Positions 33,769 through 45,849 of a stretch of 64,000 nt of DNA are shown piece after piece. The notes below the pieces were generated by a model, which did no database searches, had not been told where the DNA came from, and was given only the letters and a program-made list of their open reading frames with translations. Source of the DNA: Ornithodoros turicata (Eukaryota; Arthropoda; Arachnida; Ixodida; Argasidae). Positions within the stretch are counted from its first letter, which is position 1. Every line of letters starts with the position of its first letter. Location: positions 81,014,160 to 81,078,159 of the forward strand of contig NC_088202.1 of the NCBI RefSeq assembly GCF_037126465.1, read 5' to 3'. The position numbers and the translations under genes were made by a program.

Positions 33769-34043
33769 AAGATATGTTACGTACTTATATACGTACTTAA
33801 GCCTTCCATCTTCTCCAGTACTTGCTGCTTCGTTCTTTGAACCACGGTGTTTAGATATATATTTAGTCTGCTCATAGCAGCACCATAGCACTTTTGGTGC
33901 CAGCGATTCCTGACATTTTCTTCGCATGTACTCACAAACGCCATGACATTCGTTCCCATCGACCAAGCATTTCCTTCCCATTTGTGAAATTTTGCCTTTG
34001 TGCCATTGGCCTGTTTGCCATTTATATAGCCTGCCCCTTTTCA
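33763..34043 (-). CDS. Possible terminal exon of a small six-cysteine peptide
   Basis: On the minus strand an excellent acceptor (a run of T, then TTCTTCGCAG) opens, in phase 1, about 90 codons to TAA. They carry cysteines spaced C-x6-C-x3-C-x6-C-x10-C-C (KCLVDGNECHGVCEYMRRKC, then LWCCYEQ). The sequence is basic. The six-cysteine layout with a terminal CC recalls beta- or big-defensin-type peptides, though the fourth cysteine is placed differently. Such genes usually have a separate signal-peptide exon; I did not find one. The open stretch continues upstream to 34329, but that part looks like intron. It lies antisense within ro intron 1. It may be chance. Confidence 0.3.
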
Positions 34044-34102
34044 CTGCGAAGAAAAAAAAAACACTGATTGCTAAGTGATTTGGAGTGAAGATCAGTTCTG
34101 CC

Positions 34103-34158
34103 GACACCTCACCCATCCCATTGTCATTCATGTAGTTGTTGCTGTTGTTGTTCTGCCG
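34103..34158 (+). repeat. Short dispersed repeat with (GTT)n
   Basis: ACACCTCACCCATCCCATTG, TCATTCATGTAGTTGTTGCT and GTTGTTGTT. Same unit as 29733-29776. Confidence 0.55.
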
Positions 34159-34329
34159 ACAAGACAACAAGCATGTCTGTGTTTGCTGTCGAGAGTATCC
34201 CGTTTCTTTGTGCGTCCGAGAGCACGCAGTTTGGAAACTTAGGGGGTTACGGGGGTTTCGGGAACGCCGTTCCTTTTGTACCTCCTTTTCTACTCGATGC
34301 CTTATGGCTGCCGTCTGGCATGATCTCAA

Positions 34330-35521
34330 CCTCAGTTTTTTGTTTACAGCCCTCGCGTTTTAAGGTCTTTAATATGCCCGTCCTTCGGGTGTATTATATC
34401 CCTGTCAGACGGGCAGTTTGAAGGCCTTAAAGACGGACCTAAAGAAACAGTGTAAGCGATGTTCATGCACTTGTAAGTCGCAGCGAGGAGGAAAAAAAAA
34501 TTATGAATGGAATGGTGCTATGAAAAGAATGCAGCAAGATCACTTATTTCTCTTCACCAGCTGGGTAAATCGATTCCACCTTTATATTGATTACCAGAAG
34601 TGTTGTTCAACGTCTCAGATTGAGTGCACGAGTACAAAGGATATTTCAATTCCCAAACTTCGCACAGCATACACGCCCAAATCTTATCATCTTATGAATC
34701 AGCTCTTTCCCCTCAAGTGTTCGCTGATCCTTTAAACAGCCGTTTCAGTGAAGACTCGGCTCCTCATTCCGATAATCGAAGAGTGACGGTAATGTTCGGA
34801 TGAATCTCGTCCATCAGGAACACCAAAATACTTCTTGGCCCTACACACGATTATGATTCAATCGACGACACATTTTTTGCCCGCATGCTGTAACGATAGC
34901 TTTTGCAGCATTGCTCCTAGGAGTGGGAGGTGTCGGCTTCGAGCGTAAGCGATTTTTAATAGACTCCTAGAAGGGTTGAGGAGTAATCCAAAAAAGATGT
35001 CTCCCAAGCAGTTTTTTATTGAATAATAAATTCAAAGACGGGTTTGCTATGGAGGTGTGAGTATTAGCATTCCTGCTGAGGATGCCCCGCCTCCGTCCCA
35101 GCTTAAGTGGTATTATCGCGCGCCAAGTCTATGAGGAGCCGCAATGAGCAGCGCAATCTTGATGATTCTGAGTGCGCGATCTGACGATTTTGGAACGATT
35201 ATGATTGTGAAAAACACGGGTTGTGTCACCCCTACCTGCGCTTATTTGGTTCATCATCAATCTGCGTCGCACACAAATATGCACGTTATCGTCGCGTGTG
35301 CGTTGTCCAGATACTAGGCGTACTTGTCTCTTATTTTTAGTTTTGTCGTAATTTATTTCATCTTGTTTTTTGTTTTTTTTTTTCGCTCTCTTTTATCATT
35401 ATTCTGTGCGGAGGCATGGTTTCCCTCTCTAAGCTGCCGAGTGCACAACCTTACAAATGTACTGCCTGACAAAAATGAAGTACAGGACACAAGCTGTATC
35501 GAATATTTGAATCACTAAATT
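34330..35521. other. ro intron 1, nothing recognised
   Basis: A weak hairpin near 34360-34440 (TTTAAGGTCTTTAATATGCC and its rough complement) and AT-rich DNA. No domain. Confidence 0.5.
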
Positions 35522-35718
35522 TCCGGTTTCACCAACGCCAGTTAACAGCTCCACTGGGTGTGAATCGTCAACCCTGTGTTACCAACGGCTCTGTGTGACC
35601 CTGTTTAACGGGAAAGCTCACTATCCCGCGTTATTGAAATGGAGTTGTCGTCTAACACCGAGATTAAGGAAGTCTGACCGCGTTTATGTGTTAACTCGCG
35701 TTGGTGAAATCGGGCCTA
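35522..35718. mobile_element. MITE, GGTTTCACCAAC family, short copy
   Basis: CCGGTTTCACCAACGCCAGT at the left and CGCGTTGGTGAAATCGGGCC at the right are inverted ends shared with 13060-13454. The interior is shorter. Confidence 0.7.
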
Positions 35719-36014
35719 TGTCCTCGGAAAAGGCAAAAATCGAGGTGCCTGCAATATCACGTTCTTGTGTGTGTGTGCTGATTTTATCCCCGCTGTGGGC
35801 TTTCGCAGGACTCTGACGATTAACGCAATTTCCTGCCGATAACGCGAGCCGCAGATAACGCATACACACGGATTTTTGTAAAACACCTACCAGTCATTCA
35901 GTGCTAATGCATGGAAAACAAGGAATGATCATGTGATAATAATTATTGATTTATAGTTAGCGATAATGATCATTATCATCATTATCGATAACGCATAGAT
36001 GACTCATAGCTTTG

Positions 36015-36245
36015 CCTCGCGAGGCAGCTTCGATCATGAGCGATGCCACAGCGGTCGGTCTGTGGGTTAATTTTGAGCACCTGACGGTTTTTTAACGTGA
36101 CGCCAAATTCTCAGCACACTGCACACAGTATTGAATTTCCCTCGTTGTATACGGCGTGTCCAAGCATCTTGTACCCAAATTTCCGGTGCCCCCGACCGAG
36201 TTCGAAACCACAACCTATGAATCCATGCTTGCCGCCGGGACGCGT
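36015..36245 (-). repeat. SINE family A, with part of the tRNA-like head
   Basis: GATCATGAGCGATGCCACAG, CGGTCGGTCTGTGGG and GGCGTGTCCAAGCATCTTGT match the family. CGAGTTCGAAACCAC near 36200 is the RNA polymerase III B-box region on the minus strand. Diverged and missing the tail. Confidence 0.65.
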
Positions 36246-38014
36246 AGCAAATTCCACGTATAACGCACGGCGTGGCATAGAGCGCAGAAAGGGGGCGAAG
36301 GCCAAATTCCGCCGTATATAACTTGCACGTTAAGTGCCGGATATTACGATAAATCTGAGCGACTCGTTTATGGCCCGTTGAGTTTGTGCAATATTCATGT
36401 ACATAGCATGACTGAAAGAAGAAAAACACGTCATTTCATCATTGGTATATGCAAAATGGATTATCTATAAACCCTTGACGAGCAAGGGGTTAGGGTCCTA
36501 CAGCCTAGGTCGGGAAAGGCGTCGTGGCACCATCATTCATAATTTAATTATTGACAATCAAATGATCCGTGCGGGTGATAACGAGCCGTTATGTCAGTTA
36601 TTCAAGAAGGCGGCTTGTCTCAGATTTCATTTGCCGCTGTTCAGATTTGATGTGCCATGCACGGCGCAAACAAATTCGGACAAAACTGGCGTATCACATG
36701 CATACTATAGGCTCGAATATGAATGTAGAATATTGTAGTTGCGACGGTTAAAACTTCATCTCAAGCCTTATAGCCTCCAACTACATGGAGGGCCTGTAAC
36801 AGACGTCGTAGCAACCGACAACTGTCCTTCCCGATACAACCGTTAATTCCCGTAATGAATACCCAAAAGTGCAATCGGTAGATAGACCTGCAATATGTTT
36901 AAATAATAGGTACCTAAACCAATGTGCCACGTAGACATCTACGAGTATAGACACAGACCTGTCGATAATGGCCGATGTATTTAACCTGCCGGAACCAACA
37001 AAATGTTCACTATGTTTGCTGATTCGTTCTGAGCACGCGAACGTCTAAGCAGCACATCAAAGGAACATTCGCCACCACAATCGACGATTCCAATGACGGT
37101 CGCTTTCGTATTCCTGAGCGAGGAACGCCTACACGGGAATCACCCATTGTGCGTTACGACGAACAATGTCGTCCGTTTTTTGAAAATAATGTTGTCGTTA
37201 GTCTGCTGGACGCAATTTAAAACACAGACAACACCCACAGATATGAAGATGGGGTGCGATTTTGTGAAATGGGATCACATACATGATATAGGGGACAGAG
37301 GATTTCCGTCGGGTATTGCCCATCTCGTTCTACTCTGGAATAGGCATGCGGGATTGTGGTATAGCTATTATATTTGGGTGTAACTCGGGCATTTCTCCTC
37401 CTTTGGTGTGTTTGGTTGGGAATCTTCGGACGTGATTGTTGCCGCAAATGGTATTCCAAATGAGAGTTCCCTGGAGAGCATAAATGATTTTTCTCTACCA
37501 GAGTGTGCAGTGTGTGTATTCTATGGGGAATTGGAAAATGCTGGCAAAATTATAGGAACATAGTCAGTTTATGGCAAATTTCTTACGAGTAATATCTCGT
37601 GTTTCCTCCCTCATTATATGAACTTCAGAGTGTTCCTTGAATTTAAGGAGGAAGCGATTCTAAGCTAAGTTTATTATGCCTGTATCGGAAGACTCGCACT
37701 CAATACATCCGTTCAACGCCCGCTTGGTAGCTCTGGGAAATCTCTCCACCAAAAGAATTTCGCGGCTATGCCTCTGAGAGCGCGGAGGCCGATCAAAGCA
37801 AAGCGAGATGCTCTCCAAAGGCAAACATTTTTAATTTCGTACATTTACCCTATATTTTATTTTTCTTCTATAATCTTTTCGTGTACACTGCGTGACAGCT
37901 CTAAGTGAAACAAGATGACCTAAAAGACATGAGACTAAAATGCGTTCAGAAACTCAACCTCCTATATACTCTAAGAAGGAAAAAAGGTAATCTTAGTCCT
38001 TTTGGTAGACTACA
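36246..38014. other. ro intron 1, nothing recognised
   Basis: Only short frames without domains. No repeat ends recognised. Confidence 0.5.
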
Positions 38015-38897
38015 CAGGGTGTCCCAGAAAACGTGTCATTGAATGATAATAAAAAAAAACTACACCACCTAGAGTCATGCGGTAAATGACATTTGAACGT
38101 TCTTACTGGCTTTTTGCCACCTCCTCATGTGAATGTTGTGTAACGTGAGTTTAATTATGTAAATTTTTGCGAGCTTAAGTCGGAAATTTGCCTAGTAAAG
38201 GTCACTTTTTTACCCCACCAATGTGAAGAGCGTGTCTAATTTAGTCAAATTAATGATAATTGCAGGGATATTCAGGAGGAATACTATCGGAAAAAATAGC
38301 CGAACATCATACTCTATGGAGGTCGCACAGAATAGCGCACGATGAATTTTTCAGCGCAATCTTTGTCAGTCCGACGAAAGAAGGTTGGAAACCCAGCCCT
38401 CCCCGACATCGCAGAAAGAGATAAAACAAGCACGGCTTATCACGTCCGACTTTCGCTGGGATAATGCTTTCCCTCTCCCCAATTTTAGGAACTGTTACTT
38501 TTTCTACTATCACTCTGTGGGCTGGCTTCGGAACCTCCTTTCGTCGCACTACGAGCGATTGCGCCCAAAAAGTCATCGCGCGCTATGGTCCGGTGCTCCG
38601 AAAAGCATGATATTCGGCGATTTTTTTTCGATGGGATAGCTCGTGAATATCACTGTGAATTATCACAAATTTGAGTGAATTCGGCACGCTCTTCGTATCG
38701 GTGGGGTAAAAAAGTGACCTTTACTTGGCAAATTTCCGAGTTCAGTTCGCAAATATTTACATAATTAAACTTCGAGTACATGACATTCACATTAGGAGGT
38801 GGCAAAAACCTAATAAGAGCAAATGCTGTTGACCGCATGATTCTAGGTGGCGTAGTTTTTTATTATAGTTCAATGACACGTTTTCTGGGACACCCTG
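38015..38897. mobile_element. Foldback MITE with CAGGGTGTCCC ends, copy 2
   Basis: 883-bp relative of 19134-19999: CAGGGTGTCCCAGAAAACGT at the left and its complement at the right, with the same nested GTCCGACGAAAG inner arms. TA follows the right end, and the left flank has CA, a decayed TA. No coding content. Confidence 0.85.
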
Positions 38898-38899
38898 TA

Positions 38900-40293
38900 G
38901 ATGCATTGCCACAACGATTAGTCTTTGTCGGGACTGAATGCACGGAAGTGTCTGCGGAGTTTAGGAGACTATTTGCACAAATTTTCAGGGTCAGAGGACT
39001 AAAATGGGGAACAACTGCGATCTAGTGGACTGGAATCTGTAATTGCTCCCCGATTTACCTCTCGTCTCTCATATTTACAAGTTTTTTATTGAAATTCTCC
39101 ACTATGTTTATTCTGTTATAATGTGATGGGGTTCTCAATAAACCACTGCATGTATTGCGCTGCCACATGTGCGCGACCGCCGTTTTCACTACCAGCTAGG
39201 CTGGGACGAGAGAGTTGTCTCTGCACTTATGCTTTCTACATCATTCTTACACATTCACCCTCGCACAACACAAGAAGACACGTAAACCACCAAAGAACAT
39301 CGCAGTACAATCCGGTAGACTATGAAATAATAGTCAAACACGACGTCTACTCCTTGGTTCTCGAACAGAACTGCATATTCTTGGAACACCTAGAAGCACG
39401 CGCTCTTATGGCCGATGAAAATTTGATGCAATCACCTAATTACAAGCTCGCTGTCAGCAGCGCGGTAAGAATAACTGCCGCTGAAAAAGCTCTTTTCCTT
39501 CGCACGAGAAATAAATAAACGTTAAAAACGGAACAAGGATGAGCAACCGACGAGAACCTGGCCACGTGTTTACACGCGCTCTCATCCACGGTCCATTTCC
39601 CACCCTTCCTCACAGGGGGCGCAGCATTCATCAACCGCTGGCGCTCGTGGCTCCCCCACTTTTGCTTGTGTAATGATCGCAAATTAGGGGATTTGTAAAG
39701 AGTCTCTTAACCTATCTTCCCTCTTCGAAAGCAGGGAAGGTGTAGGGGTAGTCTTTTTGTTTGATGCGCAGGTGATATTTATCTAATATTCGAGTCCAGC
39801 GTGACACCTTGGGATGAGCGGACAGAAATGTATTTGAATGGGCAAGGCATTGCATCGCTCACGAGGACTGTGGGCAGATGGTACATGTATAGAAAGGGAG
39901 GTCCCTGGTAGTGGGTGAAACGTCGCGACGCTCAGTTGGAGTTGATTGTGTGGATGGCGTGAGATGTCTGATTGGTATGATGAAGTTCATTGGGGCGAAA
40001 CGGGTTTTTGTGTGAATGCGGATGAGTGTGACTGATGAAAGTTGCGGTTGCTGTGTGGTGTGATGCAGACAATCTGTTAATCGAGGTTATCTGTTAAAAC
40101 TGTTAATCGAGGGAAAGGTTTTGTGCACAATTACGAAACCACCTGCGGGCAGAATTTAATCTGCATTTCATTCATGTATAAATGGTTTCCAGTAATAATT
40201 TTCCGTGTCTGTGTTTCACATTCTGACACGGCTTGGACACCTTTTTTTTTTTCGTACTATGGCCATTCGTCTTAATTATCATTGACAACTGCT
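38900..40293. other. ro intron 1, one unexplained open frame
   Basis: A plus-strand frame at 39123-39518 (131 codons) ends just before AATAAATAAA. Its C-terminal half (for example LEHLEARALMADENLMQSPN) is charge-balanced and could be an exon remnant. No family recognised, and it may be chance. Confidence 0.4.
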
Positions 40294-40697
40294 CTTGTGA
40301 CAGTGAACTAGAAGAAGAAGGCAGTGCGAAGAACGGAGGGAAATGCGCCATGGGATGGCTGTCAGAGGAAATGGCGCAAGTATAGTGGCGGCGCTGCTAT
40401 CGCCAACTACAGTGCGCGGCCCAGGACGCAGGCACGGTTTGCAAAGCGTGTCATATGCGTCTCAACAATTTTACGAATTTAGGTTTTTGTTCGCTTCTAT
40501 TCTGTTGAGAACAACTGATTGTAATTGCAATTAATTGCAATTGCAATAATAATTGTAATTAATTGTATTCTTATTCTACATCTCCTCCTTACTAACCTTA
40601 GCGGTCGATTGCAGCGCCGCCGCTGGCTGTCGACACCGCGATAGTCACGCATAGAGCGCGGTCGTTCCACTGTTCTCTTCTAGATCACTGTAACAGG
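40294..40697. mobile_element. TIR element, CAGTGAWCTAGAAG ends
   Basis: The left end GTGACAGTGAACTAGAAG and the right end CTTCTAGATCACTGTAACAG are inverted copies. Inner GGCGGCGCTG and CAGCGCCGCC words are inverted too. The centre (40510-40575) is a run of AATTGCAATT-type palindromes. No coding content. Confidence 0.6.
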
Positions 40698-41117
40698 GTT
40701 ATGTTACTGTTCTGTATATGCAGGGTGAACATGACATTGCATGACACCTTGTGGTACGATGCTTTATGTACTGAACTAGCGTGTTGAAGCGGGGTTGTTG
40801 GTATGCAGTGCACCCATGTTGTAAACGCAGAAAAGCAAACACGTACGGAACATGAAGACAGGACGACTGCGGACTCTCAACTAGAAATTTTAATTCACAC
40901 ACACGCTTTTACACATATATCACATTCCGGACGCCATCCAATGGGCAGAAAGAAAAACATTTCAGCGACTTATCACTAATTTGCATTCCACTAAAAGCAC
41001 TAAAAACGAGGACAATCTGGACAACGCCACACAACACAGAACGCTACTTCCAACTCTTTAATATAGACATATTCAAAGCCGTTATTTTTACCTGCAGTAA
41101 GTACTCCCTCTCCCTTA

Positions 41118-41225
41118 CTGTCAACTCAATGCTTTCTGAGCTGACACGCGTCACGTGTCTCCCGCTTCCTCTATCAACAAGGCTTCCGTAATCTCAGCTC
41201 AGCTCAGAAAGCATTGCGTTGACAG
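41118..41225. repeat. Hairpin, 27-bp arms
   Basis: CTGTCAACTCAATGCTTTCT (41118 onward) pairs with 41199-41225 with one mismatch over 27 bp. Confidence 0.8.
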
Positions 41226-41262
41226 GAAGAGGCAGCGGTTTAGAATGTGTCTACATTAAGTT

Positions 41263-41311
41263 GCGTCCTCACTACGCCGGCCGGCAAGGCCGGTCAGCAT
41301 GGTGAGGACGC
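41263..41311. repeat. Hairpin, GCGTCCTCAC arms
   Basis: Perfect 10-bp arms (41263-41272 and 41302-41311) with further GC-rich pairing (GCCGGCC and GGCCGG) inside. It lies between two larger hairpins. Confidence 0.75.
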
Positions 41312-41442
41312 ACCTTCAGGGAATTTTAGAATAGCGGGCTCAAGAGATTTGAGTCCGCGAGAAATAACGTTACCGCCACTGAGAATGCCCAGAATGTAAA
41401 TTCAGCGTTTGCGTTTTACACGATCTTTCTATCTATTGAAAG

Positions 41443-41701
41443 CCTGTCCGCACAGTGCTTATATAATAGCGTTTCCGTGACGTAAAGTCTGCTGGCTTGC
41501 GTCCGTCGCTTGCAGCGCCGTTAGGGATAGAAATGAAGAAATCAACAAAGCATGCTCAGAAAAACTAATTCCTCTGTCTTTTTGATTTTCTATACCTTCT
41601 TAAGTCTTCATTTCTATCCCTAACAGCCCTGCAAGCGACGGACGCAAGCCAGCAGACTTTACGTCACGGAAACGCTATTATATAAGCACTGTGCGGACAG
41701 G
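41443..41701. mobile_element. Hairpin MITE, ~97-bp arms
   Basis: Arm 41443-41540 (CCTGTCCGCACAGTGCTTAT onward) is near-perfectly complementary to 41605-41701, around a 64-bp AT-rich loop. The near identity suggests recent insertion or gene conversion. No target duplication seen. Confidence 0.85.
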
Positions 41702-42104
41702 CCGGTTCCGTCCGATATAGCGTTTACGTTTTGCGCTTTTGTTTCCAACAAACGCTATTCAAAAAGTCCCTAGTAATGTGTTGAAAATAGCTTTCTGTGT
41801 TGTGTGGTGTTGTCCTGATTGTCCTGGTTTTTGAGCGCTTTTAGTAGAATGCAGGTCTTAAACCAACATGCCCAAATGGAAGTTTTAGTGATTATCACTA
41901 TAATTATCGCCCTTCAAAAACCGTATCCCGTGCCACTCTCATGGAGCGTCTAGCTGCCCTGGGACTGAGGGAGGTCTCGCTGGCAACGCTACTGTGCCTC
42001 CTGCCACGCCCCCTCCAGTGGCGCGTCGGAAGGGTACTCGTGCTGTTTGTGACTGACACAGGGCTCGCGCTGAGCCTGTGACTGCGCCTCTTTTCTTTAG
42101 CTTT

Positions 42105-42200
42105 TTTTTTAACGGGGGAATAGCAAGTCGGCTTTTGGAGCCACGCTAACCTCTCCGTTCTTTCTTTGTTTTTTCTTTGCAATAAACCTATATCCCCCCC
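42105..42200 (+). repeat. Dispersed retroposon tail ending in AATAAA and a C run
   Basis: GGGGAATAGCAAGTCGGC, TTTCTTTG, CAATAAACC and a C run closely match 48265-48356. The shared end (AATAAA then poly-C) is unusual. Confidence 0.6.
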
Positions 42201-44475
42201 CCCCTATCTCTTCTTCGTGCAAGTCAATGGAGGGATTGCGCTCACTTCTGTCATTCCCCTTTTCTCTTATCAGGAGAGTTTCGTCTATTTCCCTTCCTTC
42301 TTCTTCTTTTTTTTTTATCAGCAATTAACATATCCCCCCCCCCTATCCTGCTGGTTGTGCAATGCGCCTTCTCTATTGTTGTGTATTCTCTATCTATCTC
42401 TATTGGATAGCGTATTATCGCAGAAAGAGATAACATTTCCCCTAGTCTGAGAAGCACGCAAGACGATGAGGAGTCTGAAAATCAGTGTTGCTCAAACTCA
42501 ATGAATTGTTACGTCTTTCTGTACAGTACACCAGCTCGCTTGCACCATTTAAATTTGTTCGTCAATAACCGATAACCACATGTGCTCCTATATATGTTCT
42601 GCCATGCTTCCAATGGCAACTCCATCGTTGAAGTTCAACTTTTAGCTGCTGCCTTCTGATTTAAAGAAGCTCCAGTGACGCGAAAAAGCCAGTGATGCGA
42701 TGCGGAGGAGAATTTTTCAATTAGAGCTACGAACCCTGACTTTGTCTGTTAATGCGCTGTAGGAGGCATCGAAATCTAGAACCACCGGAGGGTGTAAAAC
42801 TGGATCGACCAGCTGTCGCAGCATTTGGTAAGGCCTCCACCTCTTGGCAGACCTGTGCGTATAGCATCTGTGCACTGGTTGACTATGACTTATAGCGTTT
42901 TCAGAGTAGAAAAGAACTGGCTTGCAATCAATCAGTGAGACCTCCGGAGTAGTTCTCGTTAATAGTTGCAACGTATTTCAAAGCTGTTCGTGATGGAAGC
43001 ACCCAAGCTTGAATCTTATAATGACGATTTTCTTCCAAAGTGAAAAGCTCCATTCAATTAATGCAGCTGTCATATATCGTTCTATAAACTCGTTTTTTAT
43101 ATGGCGTGCTAGGCGCTTGGACAGCCGTGTTGAGCACCGCGGCATAAATAAGCATCACAACAGTTCGTCATGCTATGCAGCGTCTCACAAAAAATCATGT
43201 CAGTACTTCCAGTAACGTAAAACTCATGGACATCGCATTCTCTTTTTAGGAAGCATGAACGTTCTTTCATCAGCTTCTTTCGCATGCCGTTGTTGGGCTC
43301 ACGTAATTTATGACGACTAACGTCATGCGAACAACGGCACAAATAACAGACCAACCACACTCCGCAAGCAGTGCGAATGGAACAACGAACTCCCGTCCAA
43401 GTAAAGCATCGTAAATTTGGAGAATAAGAAAGACGAGTGGCTAATGCTGTGACTTACGTTTGCCTAGATTAAACACTCACCCACACATATACAGCGGGTC
43501 CGCATTAACTGTTATATATATTTTTAATATATATATATTTTTTTTCAATTGCAGTAAATGGCGGCATATTCTTGGTTAAGTGAGCCACCTTCTGCGGCGC
43601 CATGTATTAAAAATGAGTCTGGCCATTAATGGGACATGCATATACCTGAGGCTCCACCCTCTTTTTGAGGTATCTAACCAATCGCAGGTCGAAATACAGT
43701 TCCTTATTATTACAGGCCATCCAGTATTTGTACCTCACCGTTGTTTACTGGGCGCCACCATTTTAGAGAAACTAGATTGATTCTGGTGGCAGACCAAAAC
43801 GACGGATTTTGCGGCCACTTTTATCAACGCCATCTGCATGGAGAGAGGCATGTCAGAAAGACTCGGAACTGCAGAAATGGTTGCTGGCAGAACTGATTGG
43901 CCAGGGGAGCGGCAGAACCGCTTCTTCGTAACAGACAGCTGCCGGTATGAACTTTTAATCACGTAACGTAAGTAGATGGTATCAAACGCAACGATGTAGG
44001 TATAAATAAAATTAAATGATGCAATGCAAAATATTACGCATCAGTGGCGTCTTTCGTTCCATTTTCTTGAGATCGCGGTCTTTACTAGGCCTAAGGGACC
44101 GACGAAACCGTCATTTTCGTGTAAATGATGATGGCAGAGCGAAAGGTGATGTCGATTTTGCAGCTAGTTGCAAGAGGATGCGTACTCACAGAATAAAATT
44201 ATAGCAGTTCATGAACAAATTTTGTCACAAAATCTCCGCTTCACGTTCCAAGCACTATCCTCCATTTTGAAAAAAAAAAAAATTGTTGTCATGGCGGCCC
44301 CCATGGAGAACGGCGACCAATGAAGTGCGCCCAAGTTTTTGATTGAAAGTTCGAGCGTCTTTTTTTAGGTTCCTCCTAATGGCCGGGGTCTCTTTTAATA
44401 CACGGCACTGGCAGCTCTGGTGGCCTCATGAGGCGTTCTCCTAATTATTTTGGCTAATGATTTTTTCACTATGAA
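42201..44475. other. ro intron 1, nothing firm
   Basis: Pyrimidine-rich and C-run DNA to about 42370, then ordinary AT-rich sequence with an ATATATAT stretch near 43513. No coding domain recognised. Confidence 0.5.
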
Positions 44476-44825
44476 AAATAAAGCTGGGCGCGACGCCCGC
44501 ATTCGAACCCAGGACAGCTCCCAGAGCCGCGGCGTCGGTAGATGGCATTCCACGCCGAGACCGGCTAGAGTCACTGTACCCGGGGGTTGTCACTGTACCC
44601 CCGGTACAGTGACTCTAAGACCGGCAGGTGACCCGGGTTCGAATACGGGCGCCGTTTTGTGATGTCTGGGTGGTTTTCCTGGATTTTCCTCGGACGCTTT
44701 AATACAAATGTCGACCCACTTACCTGTGAAGTTGGCCTAGGACTCACGATCACCCACGCGATAATCGTGACGTTGTCCGCCTGAGTGTGGCCGATTACAG
44801 CAAGAAGTTCCATCACCACCACAGG
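44476..44825 (+). repeat. SINE family B with inverted tRNA-like heads
   Basis: The body GGTTTTCCTGGATTTTCCTC, AATACAAATGTCGAC and GAAGTTGGCCTAGGACT matches the copy at 52232. The head has a B box (GGGTTCGAATACGG near 44634) on the plus strand. A second, oppositely oriented tRNA-like head (CATTCGAACCCAGGAC near 44500) precedes it. Between them is a palindrome, TAGAGTCACTGTACC (44566-44580) with its complement at 44603-44617. So this copy begins with a head-to-head arrangement. Confidence 0.7.
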
Positions 44826-45296
44826 GATATGTTGTCATTGTGCCGAACTTCTACCATTCATATTTAAAAAGTTCATTAGTCATGATTAAGCAGGGCAACT
44901 ACCTAAGAGGTCGTTAGTGCGGCCCTCGGGTGGATCACACTAATATGTCGCTATTTATTGTCTTTTTTTTTCCTAATTTACAAAATTTTGGTCGTAGTTA
45001 GCGCAGACGAACTGTGTATATGTAACGATGTTCATTCCTCAAGCCCGCCGCTATCCTAATGCGGACGAGTGTCCCGTTTCAGCGCGCCACAGCGAAGTGA
45101 CATACGTTATAGGGTCGGCACAGACAGTGTGCCACGGCGAGACAGCAGTGTTCCACGGTGTTAGAAACACCGTTGGAGGCCGCAGTGCAAAGCCTTAAAG
45201 TGCATGTGCATTATAGGAACATAAGGGTACATGCACATAAAGATATTTATTTCTGTGTATGTACAACACCCATGTAGGTTTGTTTGCATACGTATG
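44826..45296. other. ro intron 1, nothing recognised
   Basis: AT-rich with a T run near 44966. No domains or element ends. Confidence 0.5.
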
Positions 45297-45849
45297 TACA
45301 GGGTGCGTCACGTAACGCGTTTGACCTTTGTAAAAAAAAAACGGCTCAACAGAAAAATAAAGGGGTAAGCGGTTGCCTTCCGGCCATTCAATTTGCCACC
45401 TACTAAAAATAATTTCGACGACTTTTAATTGAAATAAATTATTTTTTAAACTCAACTCGGAAATTTGCCTTGTCAATGGAACGTTTTTCTTGCTAAATAA
45501 GATAGACCGTGGTTGAATTAGCCAAACCCACCTCAAAATACGATTCGTAGTACGGTGGTTATGTCCAGAAAAGTTGTACGAAAATTGAGGTTTAGTTGCG
45601 CATATTTCACCGACGCACTACGTCGGCCACAAAACAGCGGCGTGATGGGGTATACCACTCTCCATCTGATAGACAGAGCAGCTGAAAAGTAAGGGAAGGG
45701 TAGCGACAATGTAGTGTGATGCTGTCAACGAATATCACACATGAAGGTCTCACCGCCCTCGTTATCGGCGTGCCTGCTGTACAGTCATAGGTGTAATCCT
45801 AGAAGGTTTTATATCGAATTTTTTTGATAATTTGCCCCTTGGGGAGCGA

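Larger units (their letters stand above)
40981..41860. repeat. Nested set of inverted repeats
   Basis: The outer arms are about 40981-41046 and 41795-41852 (CACACAACACAGAA and its complement). Inside lie three separate hairpins, at 41118-41225, 41263-41311 and 41443-41701. Probably a composite of hairpin elements inserted into one another or one complex foldback. Confidence 0.6.

Noticed and set aside
33763..34329. 188-codon minus-strand frame as a single-exon gene
   Set aside because: The upstream 95 codons cross a T-rich acceptor and a simple (AAC)n repeat and have no signal peptide. Only the part after 34043 looks exonic.
42109..42324. Lys/Glu-rich minus-strand frame
   Set aside because: Its composition comes from a pyrimidine-rich low-complexity stretch.
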